This document shows, one piece after another, positions 44,162 to 55,729 of a stretch of 64,000 nucleotides of DNA (position 1 is the stretch's first letter; every line of letters starts with the position of its first letter). A program made the position numbers and the translations under genes. This stretch comes from Notospermus geniculatus (Eukaryota; Nemertea; Pilidiophora; Heteronemertea; Lineidae), in the NCBI GenBank assembly GCA_002633025.1, contig NMRB01001302.1, positions 103,154-167,153 on the forward strand, read 5' to 3'. The notes below the pieces were generated by a model. The model ran no database searches, was not told the origin of the DNA, and saw nothing but the letters and a program-made list of their open reading frames with translations.

Positions 44162-44739
44162 TACTTTACATGTCACAGTTACGAAATTGACACCGAAGAT
44201 AGAGGAAACGCTTGTAGTGGTTTCCATATCGTTACTGGCCACAAGGAACCATGATAGGGAGACAACAGTGGGACAGAATTTTCTATAATTTGCCCCAGAA
44301 GCCATTGAAACCAGGATCATGTCAGGGACAACAAGATATCATCGTTAGGGCTGAGACTTAGCTCAGCCTCACTTTAACCCACTGAGGATCATCACAGGCA
44401 GACGGTTACAACATGGGAAATTCTTTCTCCTAAGACAATTTCCGATCGTTAAAAAATACCCTAAGATGTCGGCGTATTTGAGGTCTGTAGTCCTATATCA
44501 TGTTGTTCTTGTCAGACAACATTTTCGAAATTTGCAGTGTTATGGGTGTCATATATATGTTACGCGCTATCGATCGATGGCGCTGCGCTATCAATGGATC
44601 CGTTGTTGGCGCAACCATCGATAGATAGCGCTGCGCCAGCGGTCGATGGGTTTGGGCCAGTTGCGCGTTTTATCGATGGTTGTTGTGCATGTGTTCTGCA
44701 CGTATTAACGATCGTACTGCTTGCACGTTTTTAGAGAGA

Positions 44740-45060
44740 TGACATTGTAAATGTCGTATGGTTCCCGATTAGGTACTTCTATATGAACGGTACATTGATA
44801 GAGATGAAGATACATTGATGCAGATAGATCCATTGATAGCGATCAGGATACGTGTACATTGATAGAGATCTGGGCCAACCGCATCGAAACCCAGATAGCG
44901 GTACAGATAGCCTATCGGTGCATTATCGCCATCAGTATTGGTAAATGACCGCACAGAATGTGCGATAGGAAAATAGTGATCGACCACCGATAGCGATGGC
45001 CGCATAGAAACTCCGATAGCCTATCGGCCTGCCACCGTTAAGACCACGATAGGCGATTTC
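44740..45060. repeat. CGATAG / ATTGATAGAGAT repeats, left block
   Basis: Words such as ACATTGATAGAGAT and CCGATAGCCTATCGG recur. Sequence at 44870-44905 is inverted at 46374-46408, so a foldback element of about 1.6 kb seems to have inserted in a dispersed repeat also found at 57920-59222. From 44165 to 44739 only short GATCGATGG-like words were noted. Confidence 0.55.
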
Positions 45061-45099
45061 GCTTAAGGTGCTCAGACCACATTTAACGTGCCGAGAGAG

Positions 45100-45386
45100 A
45101 CAGGACGGAAAAAAATGTGGCGGGGGGAAGCAGATAATTTATTTGTGGAAGATGATCTTAACGAAGCAGTTAGGTCTAGTAGGTACAGACGACAACTTAT
45201 TCGTCACAACCTATTCGAAGATGTCCTAGATCACGAATTTTTTGATAACTTTTTGCATGTCATCGGTTTCCTAAAGCAGTATTCACCCAGTTGCTTGATA
45301 TTCTAGAACCAGTGCCGTCATACACACGTCATACACAAACCTTCATGCTTGGAAATGAATTGACCGAGTACGGCATTTCCGCGTAA
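45100..45386 (+). pseudogene. PIF/Harbinger transposase N-terminal fragment
   Basis: The first frame gives RRQLIRHNLFEDVLDHEFFD. After a frameshift near 45255, a second frame gives HRFPKAVFTQLLDILEPVPS and ends in TAA at 45384-45386. The pattern FED..DHE....RFP..V...LLD.LEP is the start of the Harbinger/HARBI1-like DDE nuclease. The catalytic residues are missing. Assignment is from family knowledge. Confidence 0.55.
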
Positions 45387-45749
45387 GGGACGCTTCTAAT
45401 AGGTTTCCAACGTCTCCGAATTATAAAATACGAATATGCTTCGACCATGACGTCATCACTTTGACGTATGACGTTACGTCTCTTTCGTGACCACGTGCAA
45501 ATTCGTTCCGTCTTGACGAGGATGGCCCTTATCTTCGTAATGTTAGGTAGTTGCTCTCTTCCTCCTCGCCCTATTCTTCTCATTGCTCAGTGATTTGCAT
45601 TATCCATTCTGGTTTTTTCCTACAAATCTGGAAGTTGATTTCCTTTATATTCTTTTACTTTGTGTTACCCTTCGTGCATCTTTTTGCTTTGTGCTTGTTA
45701 TGTATTACACATGTCATATTTATTAAACCCTTTTCTTTCAGCTAAATCA

Positions 45750-45895
45750 GTTTCTCCTTAATTACATCCACTCTCTTTATTAGGTCCAGCAACCATCCGT
45801 GGGGCTTGGACACTTTTCTTTCCTTAATTACATCCACTCTCTTAATTAGGTCCAGCAACCATCCGTGGTGCTTGGACACTATTCTCTCCTTAATT
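45750..45895. repeat. Two-unit tandem repeat of about 73 bp
   Basis: TCCTTAATTACATCCACTC and GGTCCAGCAACCATCCGTGG recur in both units. It is non-coding. Confidence 0.8.
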
Positions 45896-46526
45896 GCTCA
45901 CTCATCCTGTCTACACAGGTGTTAGTTCTACATTCGGGTTTCAGCTCAGTCTTTTCTAGAGTTTCAGATTGTAAAGTTCCACTTGAAAAAGACCCCGGTT
46001 GGGGTCGAAAATTCGTGAATTCTGGAGATTGACTTCTTGCTTATTATCATAATTCGTAACGATGCGAGTTTTCGCAGTCCCCGAAACGCCAATGCCAATG
46101 CCAATCACACTGTTCGGTTTCTCGAACCCACATTCATTTCGTCAGAAACATGCATTGGGAAAAAAGAAAGCACGCGGTATCGCCACTCGGTTATAAATAG
46201 ATTTCCTGGCTTTCGGTAGATTATAAGCCAACCTCGCACCCGGCACTTCGTATTTCCTATCTGCAGATAGCCTATTGTCAACTCTCTTTAACAGCGCGTT
46301 CTGTGCGGTGATAGGGTCCTTGGTTTTAGCGGGTTGTCGTTAGTACGCCGATAGCACTATCTCCGCGTCTCACTATCTGGGTTTCGATGCGGTCGGCCCA
46401 GATGCATTGATAGAGATCAGGATACATTGATAGAGATTAGGATACATTGACAGAGATCTGGATACATTGACTGATGAACAACGACGCTGAATCCCACAGA
46501 ACTTGATCTCATGCCAATAACTCATC

Positions 46527-46860
46527 TCTGGTTGACCTTGACCTTGATATCTGATCATCAAGGTCATTGCACAATCAAAATGGGCATCCTCAATAACCTA
46601 AGTATGGGCGATATCATGCCTCTACCTCTACCACAGGAAGAGATACTTCAAATTATCAAGTTTGACCTTGACCTTGACCTCTGATCATCAAGGTCATTGC
46701 ATAATCGAAGTGGGCATCATCAATAACCAAAGTATGGGTGATATCATGCCTCTATCTCTAACACAGGCAGAGATATTTCAAATTATCAAGTTTGATATAT
46801 CAACATATCACGATATCTCAATCACCCGGACACTGGAGGCTGAGAATTTTAACACAGTCC
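46527..46860 (+). repeat. Tandem array with TGACCTTGACCTTGACC blocks, plus orientation
   Basis: Two units of about 150 bp share GACCTTGACCTTGACC, ATCAAGGTCATTGCA and GGTGATATCATGCCTCTA. The same family lies at 58440-59150 in the opposite orientation. Flanking 46860-47290 is colinear with 57950-58440 inverted. Confidence 0.85.
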
Positions 46861-47478
46861 AGTCCTTGGATAAGTAGGCATGAACTAAGACTTGTTTCAT
46901 GTTGCTCAGTTGACAATATGGCTGAGTTATCTCACAATATCAAATTAGTGATACATGTATCGATATCACCATAACCCCAACATCTCAGGTCAAAAGTAAT
47001 CAGTCCATTGGATTCCTAGGGTATGAAAACCAAAGGGTAGAACCTATTTCCATTGCACTAGGTATTAAAGGAGCCGAGTTATGGCATCAGATAAAAGCGT
47101 GACAGACAAAATATCAAGTCTGATATGTTGGTTACATATGATGGAGCCATCTGATGTTGAAAATGATTAGCTCATTGATTGCCCAGGTTGACAAACCTTG
47201 GGGTAGGATGTGTTACCAGAGCTGTAGCTGCTGAAGGAGATAAGATATGGAGGCGTGACAGACTGGACACACAGACAGACAGATAGACAGACAATCAGAC
47301 ACTGTTTGCCCGTTTGTTGTTACCTATGCTTTGCGGCTTATTGTTGTTCAGACCGAGTTCTGAAGAGAACCGAGCCAGTCCATACTTCCGTGAGGTGTAT
47401 TTGAACTGAGGAGGCATAGCAGTGAATTTTCCATCAGAAGACTCGAAATGAAATCTGCCGCACCGTCGAAGATGGCAG

Positions 47479-47795
47479 ACTGCCGGTTTCCCAAGGAAGG
47501 AGGGCTGGACATGCTGCCATGCGAGTTCAACTATCCAATATACGTCGGAAAAAGGCAATACCTCGCGACATATGTGAAGGTACACACTACGACATTCCAC
47601 GAAACCTTGTACACGTCTGGATTTTATTTACGATCCATATTATACTGTTCAAGTTTATGCTTGTTTCACTGGTCATCAGCTTTTATTTATGACCTTGACA
47701 GTGGCACGTGCTTTCTGCAGCGAGAGTATTCTTCAAGGGAATTATGTAAACAAGACGTTCCAATGAACCTCAGCAGACGATTGATGGCACTGAAG
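47479..47795 (+). CDS. Secreted-protein paralogue, PAN/apple-like exon
   Basis: Acceptor GATGGCAG at 47478 (phase 1) and donor CACTGAAG|GTGAGA at 47795 (phase 0) bound 317 bases. The peptide begins (D)CRFPKEGG and continues ATYVKVHTTTF...YLRSILYCSSLC...IYDLDSGTCFLQ, ending SRRLMALK. It aligns with 11806-12050 (CRV, FVKIDDDLF, VRSTVEC, FDIPTGTC), which supports both the acceptor choice and a common PAN-like domain. The donor phase fits the exon at 50603. An ATG at 47448 in the same frame exists but lacks a signal peptide. The first exon is not certain; 13842-13938 has the right phase. Confidence 0.55.
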
Positions 47796-48485
47796 GTGAG
47801 AAATCAGTTACACCATCAAACATGCTGTACTCAGACAACAATGTCTGGAGCATGCAGTAGTACGTTAAGACGAAATGGATGTAATCGAATAAGAAAACAG
47901 CAAACCCTGCTCATTCTTCAAGATGCTCGTGCGTTAATTTGTAATCAGCTCGAAACGATAAGTTCTAACACAGTAAACCAGTAAAACCAGTAAATATCTC
48001 AAATTTTCGAGAATAAAGCGCCATTTTGTTTACCCCTAGCCAAATCCCCGGAAATGGCAAAGCAAAGCAACGTTCCACTAAGAAGGGGTGTGCCGAGCCA
48101 TCTGGCATTGTGCCATCTTCAAAAACTGGATCCATACGCCCTTATAATACCCATATAGAGTGCTGACCCTTACCTTAACCTTTTCTTTTCTAGCTCTGAC
48201 CGTAACCTATAACCCTACCCATCCCTACCATGCCCCCACTGACATAATCAACCCCCAGCGCGTTGAAAAACCGTTGAAAACGTTTTTTCTACTGCTAGAG
48301 AAGTGTCCCTCTCGCGGCCATAAGAGCAACTACAAAATGTAGAGTGTAGTCGCTAAAAGGTTCAGGAAAAAAATCCCCGACCTGCCGGCGTTCTTGTTCA
48401 GTGTGACGAAAAAAATGTGTTTGTATAATTTGATAGATGAAATACTGTGCTGCATCAAACCTTAAGCTTCATGACATATGCTGCA

Positions 48486-49011
48486 CTTCCATTACAGAAA
48501 AAAACGGTTTAGCCGGGTTTATTCGGCTTCCATTACACATGTCCATGTCTAATAAGTCCGGTTCTCAATTAGTCCGGATCTGTTAAGCTCGGATAGCATA
48601 GCCGAGTATACTCCGAATCTAAATTGGGCCGTATTTTAGAACGTTCCTTAACATTAGCGTCCACTTAAATCTATTGTTCTCGATGGTTTTACAATAGACT
48701 TAAGGTCGACCTTAACGTTAAGGAATGTTCTAATATACGACCCTAAATTAGAACTCTCGAGTGGAATGGCAATAAGTCTGGGTGTATTTGTAGTATTATG
48801 TTCGGCAATAGGTGGCTAAAGATCGCTTCTGACATTGCGCATGCTCAAAAGTACCAGAACAATGCGGTTCACCCCAGGTATCGCCATCTGTAACCGAACC
48901 AACTAACCTGAAATCGCGTAGTGCAAGCGCACGTCATGAAATATCCGGTTTTATTTATACCCGGATAGACACCGATCCTAATAAGCCCCGGTATAAAAGC
49001 TGCAATGGAAG
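48486..49011. mobile_element. Foldback element with nested palindromic MITE
   Basis: CTTCCATTACAG and CTGCAATGGAAG bound arms with several CCGGGTTTAT / ATAAGCCCCGG matches. The MITE at 48626-48743 is inserted inside. The interval 47990-48480 shows nothing recognisable. Confidence 0.6.
48626..48743. mobile_element. 118-bp palindromic MITE with TAAATT duplication
   Basis: Ends GGGCCGTATTTTAGAACG and the complement, flanked by TAAATT on both sides. Relative of 59730-59847 and of the outer element at 8420-9178. Confidence 0.75.
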
Positions 49012-49405
49012 CGCAGTTATAGACCATGTGCACGTGACGTCATCATTGACGTCATAATTCGCACGTCAGCCATTTTGGACGGCATCTGACGCTACGAATG
49101 CGTTGGACGTGCCGTCCAAAATGGCGGCATCTCGACGTCGCGGTGACGTAATAATCGTTGCTGCACGTCCTCTATATATGACCGTTGTTGCGAAGATGGT
49201 AGAAAAAGATGGAGGCAAAAAGCGTTGACCCGACTTCCAACCTGCCACGCAGACTTTCAAAAGGACGGTTTATTTTGAACAACCGCTGAAAAAGTTAAAA
49301 GTTGCGACCTGCCACGCCGACTTTCAAAAAGTCGGTTTTTGATCAGAACATGATTAGGTGCCCTATTTATATGATTATTGACGATGTGTGTGAGAATTAC
49401 TGTAA

Positions 49406-50512
49406 ATGAAATGGCCAGGGCCATTGTGCTCACCTCTGTGATAAGTCTCCGTGGTTAAGTGTGAAACTGTGACTCTCATGGAGAATGATGAAGGATCAGG
49501 ACAGATAGGATAAAGCTGAACACACCAAGAAGTACTTTCCTGCCTAGGTCACAGAAGTCAAAAATTCAATTTTTCAAGATGGCCACCTGGTGGCCACACG
49601 TGACGTTCGTTGGGACTGAAATTTTAGCAGGAATGTACAGGATACTTGCATAGATATTTAGACAACATTGAAACATCGTAATATTTACTACCGGTGAGAC
49701 ATGGCCAAAGTCAATTTTTCAAGATGGCCGCCTGGCAGCCATGTTGAAGTCCAATCGAACCGAAATTTGGCATATAAGTAGACAGTACCAAGACACATAT
49801 TTAGGCACGGTTAAAGCATCCTAGCTACCACTATTTATGAGGTGTGGGTCGAAGTCCATTTTTCAAGATGGCTCCCTGGCGGCCATATTTGACGTCGAAT
49901 CTGACTGAAATTTACCATATATTTATATGGTACCTAGATACATAGTTTGACAAGGTTAAAACATCCTACCTACTCATATTTATAAAATGTGGGTCAAAGT
50001 CCATTTTTCAAGATGGCTTTCTGGCGGCCATATTTGAAGTCCGATCGGGTTGAAATTTGGTGCATTTGTGCAGGGTGCCTAGATATATCTTCACACCAAA
50101 TCACAACACTCTATGTCAAATAGCCATGAAATGTGCCACCAAAGAGTGAATTTTGAACTTTGACCTCTGTGACCTTGAAAAGCAGGTCAAATCAAAAACC
50201 CGGGATTAATGTGATGAAGTCTCATCAGAGGAACCCACCATAAAAGTTTCGTGGTTCTAGCTAACAGCGTTCAGGAGATACGGCCAAAAGAAGGTTTTCA
50301 GAAAGCGCCCCCTACAGGCCAGAGTGTACAAGTGGCAGCGCTAAGTTTCGGTCCAGAGATAATTTTTACCATAGGGTACCTGTACACCAAATTTCAAGTT
50401 TGTAACCCAAGCGGTTTAGAAACGTGCCACCCCTGTTAACGACGACGGACGACAGACGACGACGGACGACGGACGACACACCATGAGAGAAGCTCATCTC
50501 ACAGAGGTGAGC
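49406..50512 (+). mobile_element. 1.1-kb dispersed repeat A, copy 2
   Basis: Matches 18317-19515. The termini GCTCACCTCTGTGA (49428) and TCACAGAGGTGAGC (to 50512) are inverted, suggesting a non-autonomous DNA transposon. It ends in GACGACGGACGAC repeats before the right terminus. It lies in the intron between the two exons at 47795 and 50603. Confidence 0.8.
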
Positions 50513-50602
50513 TTAAAAGGTAGCCTCCGTGACATTACCATACAGAATTTTCAAATTGGCAGCAATATCATTACCTTTACGTTTGGACTGTTCTTTTTTC
50601 AG

Positions 50603-51562
50603 AAAAATATCCGAAGAAATGGTGAACTACAGCGTCAAGAAATGTTACCGCTTATAAGGGGAAACAAGGATTTTACCACAAGACTACAGTATTCAGATAC
50701 AACAAAAGAAATAATGTTGAGCTTTTCGGATCATCACAGAGTTGTTTTCGTGAGCTACTCTTCTGAAGTGGTGCCGAAGAACAGATCGATCCACTACACT
50801 ATTAAAAAGCTGTTCACGTTAGAAGGCTACATTATATGGCAACAAGTATTCGGCAACATAATCAGATGCTATTTTCTGCAGCATGGTTATTGGAGGATAT
50901 TGACACTAAACGGGACAGTGTTGGGTCAGTTCCCAAGTTTTTCCAACCTCCGCGGTAATGACTACATGTGGATTTATGAAGGTGAAGAAGATATGTACAG
51001 CGGTCACATGCTGGCGGCATTCGTAATAAAGAAACGTGGACATATGAAAAAGCTGTATGTTTATGTACTCGACTATCACATCATCGCCGGAAAGATACGT
51101 CATTCACATTTGATGGAAAATAGAAGGATTTATTCAAAATGTAACAATTGGCTGAAACACCCTTTGAACCTCGTTGTATCGACTATAAATCCCTTCACCA
51201 GGGATATATTTACAGCAGTAAGGCATTCTAATCAAAAGGTGACCATTGAGCAAAGCTTGAAGATGTTTGATTACAACAAAACAAGAACCTACAAGTTGAA
51301 AGTAAAAAGTTGGGTGTTGGACCAACTTGTTTTTGATGACGTCGGGATGCGGTTGCTTTTTGTGTCCAACTTCAATCTGGTTATTTCTGTTCGTCTGTCA
51401 AATTGTCGTGACGGTTCTTCTCCGATTGATACCGGCCGAGTTTTACTCAAAAGAGGGAAATATGTCATCCCAATTGTCGATAGCCATAGACAGCTGATTC
51501 TGATGAGCGATTCCAAGAGCGCTCTTGTGGTGTATAAGATATCACCTGGCTGGTTCTTCTAA
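50603..51562 (+). CDS. Terminal exon of secreted paralogue, unknown propeller-like domain
   Basis: Acceptor TTCTTTTTTCAG ends at 50602 in phase 0, matching the donor at 47795, and 320 codons run to TAA at 51560-51562. The upstream ATG of the open frame (50483) lies in repeat A and is not a real start. I do not recognise the family. Repeating hydrophobic strands (for example LDQLVFDDVGMRLLFV, VIPIVDSHRQLILMSD, HPLNLVVSTINPF) suggest a beta-propeller such as the NHL or YWTD type; this is inference. Three N-glycosylation sequons (NRS, NGT, NKT) agree with secretion. With the PAN-like exon and a signal exon of the 1304/13842 type the product would be about 457 residues. Confidence 0.65.
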   Translation, partial: KNIRRNGELQRQEMLPLIRGNKDFTTRLQYSDTTKEIMLSFSDHHRVVFVSYSSEVVPKNRSIHYTIKKLFTLEGYIIWQQVFGNIIRCYFLQHGYWRILTLNGTVLGQFPSFSNLRGNDYMWIYEGEEDMYSGHMLAAFVIKKRGHMKKLYVYVLDYHIIAGKIRHSHLMENRRIYSKCNNWLKHPLNLVVSTINPFTRDIFTAVRHSNQKVTIEQSLKMFDYNKTRTYKLKVKSWVLDQLVFDDVGMRLLFVSNFNLVISVRLSNCRDGSSPIDTGRVLLKRGKYVIPIVDSHRQLILMSDSKSALVVYKISPGWFF

Positions 51563-51794
51563 GAAAAGCTTTGGAGTTTTCCTCAGTCAAGTAAATGTAA
51601 ACGGTCCGTGATATTTCCAAGAGAGCTTCATGGCATGAAATATACGACGCAACAGGATGTTGTTCTTTTTATAAATTTCAACCGACATGATTTCAAGGAC
51701 TGTGTTTCAAATAATTCAAATAAGTGACTTGCTGTGTCCAATATTTGAAACACAGTTCCCCCTCGTGTGCCTCGCACAACCCATCTGACGAAAC

Positions 51795-51956
51795 ACGAAG
51801 TACGAAATACGAAATTGGACGTCATTTCCATGTCGTAATGTATTTCAGGAGATGGTTGGTATCACAAATATCGCCTGCTGCAAGAGCGTCTTTCATCTCC
51901 AGAAATACATTAGGTCATGGAAATGAAGTTGAATTTCGTATTTCGTACTTCGTGGC
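51795..51956. mobile_element. 162-bp MITE, CACGAAGTACGAAATACG ends
   Basis: Arms of about 60 bp pair nearly throughout (GAAATTGGACGTCATTTCCA / TGGAAATGAAGTTGAATTTC). It is placed 230 bp after the terminal exon. Confidence 0.8.
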
Positions 51957-52009
51957 CGAGCAAAGAATTGATTTGGACTGAAACTTCGTGTCTTAGATCA
52001 TCTGACATA

Positions 52010-52345
52010 GGGGTGTACTGTATATGTACCAAGTTTCCGATCAATAGATCAGCAATTACGAAACGTGCCACCAAAGTGGCAAAATATTCAACTTTGACCT
52101 CTGTGACGTTGATAAGTACTGTAGGTCAGATCACAAACCCGTTACATATGTCATACATCCTTATTAGATACACCTATAATAAAAATTTGGAGACGACCCA
52201 GTCTTTAGTTCAGGAGTTATTGCACTTTTTGTCTTTTCGGCTTTTGCCACCTGGAGGTCAAGCCAAGAATCAAATCGGACCGAAACATGGTGCCATAGGT
52301 CATTTAACATAGTGGTATACATGCATATGTACCAATTTTCAGGTC
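52010..52345 (+). repeat. Diverged fragment related to repeat A
   Basis: AAACGTGCCACCAAAGTGG, TTCAACTTTGACCTCTGTGA and CGGACCGAAACATGG recall repeat A. From 52350 to 53180 no gene or repeat could be supported. Confidence 0.5.
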
Positions 52346-53184
52346 AACAGCCCCAGTGGTTAGCCCCAATGCTTTTGTGCCGCTCCTGAGGATAATGCAA
52401 TTGAAGAAGTAAGCAATAACTGTCATGGCTGATGATCAGTCCATTGTATCGGCCCTGACTGTCATGTATGACCATCAGAAGATCAGTCTAAAGATCAGTT
52501 GGGTGACTGTGTCTGAGTGTGTGACATTATTACGATGGCTAGACCTATGAGGGCGAGAAGGTTGCGGCCTGCTGCGGTCACCAATGAAGAAGTTGAGGCC
52601 TATCAACAGGCTCTACATCAGTTTGACAATGATAATGCAAGAAGTGGGCCACAAATGGGGGTGGGGGGTGGGGGAGAACAGTGCATTGTAGGCCTGAATG
52701 TCCCCAATTCTCTCCTCGAAGAGTAGTGCAGCTGTGATAATTCCATTCGTAAGCAATGCCAAGAAGCGTTCCATCCGACCGCAAAGGCCAGAGGGCATAA
52801 CCCAAAATGGTCTGTGTATGATCATAATGATCATCGATTCATATAAGATATTGAATTCTATTGAAACAGGCATAGTCCGGGAGCCAGACATAGTCCAGTG
52901 AACCTGGTTTTGTCGGATAACATTTTTTCTCTCTTGTTTCTGGTAGCCTGGGGCTTCCTTATCATGAATCAGGAGGGTGCCAGTTGATATCCCTTGAGCA
53001 ACTCTTGATATTAACCCCTTTCTCTCCAATAGGCCTACAGCCAAATTCTGAAAAACTCAAGCTTCCTTTGTTTCTGAAAAAAGTTTGCAGAACTAAAGCT
53101 CAAATATACTTCGAGTCTGCAAAAATTCATGTTGTAGAGAATGCCAAAATCATTTTAGGGGCATAATTTAGGAGATTAGCCCTT

Positions 53185-53550
53185 TTCCAGTCTATTTTGT
53201 GGCATGTGGGACGGATATTGGCCGTAAAAGTGTGATGGATTTTGTTGGAGCTGTTGGCTCCCAAATGGCTGATAGTGAGCTGTCAGATGTTCTTTCATAC
53301 ATTTGGCGGGGTTCCAAAGATGCTTGTGGCAAAATGTTCCCACAGAAGGTGCCCTGCGGATGGTGTTCGAGTACGTCGTCTGCAGCTAGTTTGCAGATCA
53401 TTTGAGAATGTGGATGCCTTGGTCAACGCCTTGGATCAGACTGCAAGAGAGGGCAGGAATGTAAAACTGTGGGTAGACGCGCTGGTGAAGCCTGTTTTGC
53501 TTATGATATCCTATATAGGGCTGAATGAGAGGATGACTGGTTACATGTAG
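53185..53550 (+). pseudogene. Second mobile-element ORF fragment of the same invertebrate superfamily
   Basis: One frame gives TDIGRKSVMDFVGAV, SQMADSELSDVLSYIWRGSK. After a shift near 53345, a second gives ENVDALVNALDQTAREGRN and VKLWVDALVKPVLLMISYI, ending at 53550. From memory these are successive segments of a transposon-associated protein family common in molluscs, cnidarians and echinoderms, whose next segment corresponds to the HLIALSSF...FFAHDK part of 33940-34081. Function unknown; truncated and frameshifted. Confidence 0.45.
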
Positions 53551-53679
53551 GGTAGTTATGGAATAGTTATTTTTGATGGAACGGAACAGAAATGAAAATG
53601 CGCAATCACCCTAAAACCAGAACGAAACCATTAGAATGAAGTATAAATCGATTATATAATAAATTATCGGCAATGAAGT

Positions 53680-53855
53680 TTTCAGTATGGGACAGTAAGC
53701 CGTGGTGCCTTGTACCTTGTGCTTTTGCAAGGGCAAGTAAAATGCCACATCCAAGTGAGGAACATGAGTAACTTGAGATGGCCTCTTCCATTCTTACCAG
53801 GACAGTAATGCTATGGCTTCGGCCCTGACGGAAAAATCAAAGATAAAACACAAAT
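53680..53855 (-). repeat. Dispersed repeat R1, copy 2
   Basis: Reverse-orientation match to 12795-12975. It is directly followed by the foldback element at 53905. Confidence 0.6.
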
Positions 53856-53904
53856 ACTTCTTCTTGCTGGTGTTTTACGACTGTCATCAAATACCACTGA
53901 CTTC

Positions 53905-54342
53905 TAAGCTACGCGTACATCGGCCTTGCGACTGGAAGCAACTGAACGCAACAGTCGCTATCGATGTACGCGTTCTGCGCACATCGGTTACGACAGGTCA
54001 TTGCGGCAACAAGTGGCACAATCCAGTCTTCAATCTGGAGCGCGCACATCGGACAGGCAATGCTACTGAATGCTACACGGAATCTGTCGATGTATTCCGA
54101 TCGGACCACTCGGGAGTCATGTGATAAACATTCACGTGACCAGGTGTGCTCCACAAACGAGGAAATTCATTGCCAGCATGCGTACATCGGATGCGACTGA
54201 AGACGACTAGAAGCAACCGTCGGGAACGAGTAGAACATGAGCAACTGGCTGGAACTTGCGGCAACGTCGGCAATAGCGTTGCCGGTGCGCGTACATTGCC
54301 GGTAGTTGCTTCCAGTCGCAAGGCCGATGTACGCTAGGCTTA
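53905..54342. mobile_element. 438-bp foldback element
   Basis: TAAGC(T)ACGCGTACATCGGCC and GGCCGATGTACGCTAGGCTTA are inverted, with further pairing at CTTGCGACTGGAAGCAACT. The interior repeats GTACATCGG and CGCACATCGG. The next kilobase (54343-55340) shows no supported feature. Confidence 0.8.
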
Positions 54343-55348
54343 AAATATCTGCGACATGCATCAGGCCATGTAAACAAAAATTGCCAAAACAATGATAAAA
54401 TTGTAGGCTGGGATGCTTAATCAATTAACAATGGATAGAAAGTAGTTTTTATTTCAATTCCTACCATTATATTTGTAATTACCCTCAGGTTGCCATGATT
54501 AACATGGTAACATGCATCTCAAACTCAATAATTTTTTTTTTAAAAAACTCCCGCCCTCCTCAGAAAACTGAGAGTGGAAGGATGCTAACCAACTTTTTTT
54601 ACATGGCCTAAATGGCACAGCAAACCACGATTTCATGTTTTGGACATCATCTTGTGTTGAAAGGCCGATTTGGGGAAATCTCGGAAAGCACATTTCAAAC
54701 TTTTTGATTTTGGAAATAAATTGTGTGTGTGACGTGTCACGGCAGACCTCTTAGAGATAATTTTTTGCCGTAGCACACATAGATATCATCTTTACGCATA
54801 AGAACTTGCACAGATAGGTCATGATTGTCATTATTACTGATATCTTTATAACGATCGACAATCGTCCCAGTATCTGAAATTTTACTGTTCGAACATAAAG
54901 GGGCGTGAAAAGCACCGCGAAGGTATCTCTCAGAAAGTCAAATAATACAGGAGGTTGTAACCACAGTCAATCCTCTTCCCACACGGTGCTGGCTTGGAGG
55001 TACCCTCCTTAACCAAGCTCGGGTCAGTTTGGTTTGGGCCCGTTAGTGTCAAATTTTCATTTCTATAGTTTAGTCGGGCCTCTCTCATGCACACGAAACC
55101 CATCTCAGCGTCAGGACTAAATTGAGGAACTCGCCCCAGGAAGGTTCTGCTTGTTTGCGAAGCTGACCCAATAGAGTTGCCCTCTGAAGGGGACTCTTCC
55201 CGAGTTCCAACTGCTCAAGGTTATCTGACTATGGTATTACATAATAGGTCTTTCACCATTAACAACAGGTATGTAATAGGTCGTGTAATGCTTGTCTGCA
55301 GTTGGCTGTTAATACGAGGAACCATGAGGTCGTTAGAGTGTGCTTTAA

Positions 55349-55602
55349 AGCCACACTGTATTGAATTCAGAAATTGCTTACGTCCTCCGACGTTAGTGTA
55401 GTGTAAAATGTACTAGACTCTATCTGAATGCATTAGTGCTCTGCCTGCAGTTTTTCCATTGTGTGCTGAAAACTGGGGCTTGATTCTTTGAAGTACCTAT
55501 CAGGCAAGCATTTTGGGGACCATCACGAGGCTATGAGACCTCTACCTGCACAGCCCTAACACTTTGAAAATGTCGTAAAATTCAATAGCCTACTGTGAGG
55601 CT
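55349..55602. mobile_element. 254-bp TTAA-flanked MITE
   Basis: TTAA at 55345-55348 and 55603-55606. Ends AGCCACACTGTATTGAATTC and a partly decayed complement. It is a reverse relative of 28959-29230. Confidence 0.8.
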
Positions 55603-55608
55603 TTAATA

Positions 55609-55729
55609 GGGAGGTTTCGCAAGTGCCCTGTTAGGCCCTACGACGACGTTTATCTATTGTGACGTGTGGGTATACCCAAACAATAGATAAACGTCGCGTA
55701 TGGCCTAACCGGCGCTTGCGAAACCTCCC
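55609..55729. mobile_element. 121-bp TA-flanked MITE, GGGAGGTTTCGC ends
   Basis: TA at 55607-55608 and 55730-55731. Arms of about 55 bp share CCCAAACAATAGATAAACG. It begins one dinucleotide after the TTAA of the preceding MITE. Confidence 0.85.

Noticed and set aside
44537-44734. 65-codon plus frame over GATCGATGG repeats
   Set aside because: It is a low-complexity reading of short inverted words and has no homologue that I recognise.
47448-47478. ATG at 47448 as start of the PAN-like exon
   Set aside because: It would give a protein without a signal peptide. Homology with 11806-12050 begins only after the acceptor at 47478.
50483-50602. ATG at 50483 as start of the 359-codon frame
   Set aside because: These codons lie in the end of repeat A and in a pyrimidine tract. 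The good acceptor at 50601-50602 shows the real exon begins at 50603.
52517-52726. 69-codon plus frame starting MARPMRARRLRP
   Set aside because: It has a plausible charged start but ends in a Gly run from a G-rich repeat. It could be the beginning of the transposon protein at 53185, but no link was found.
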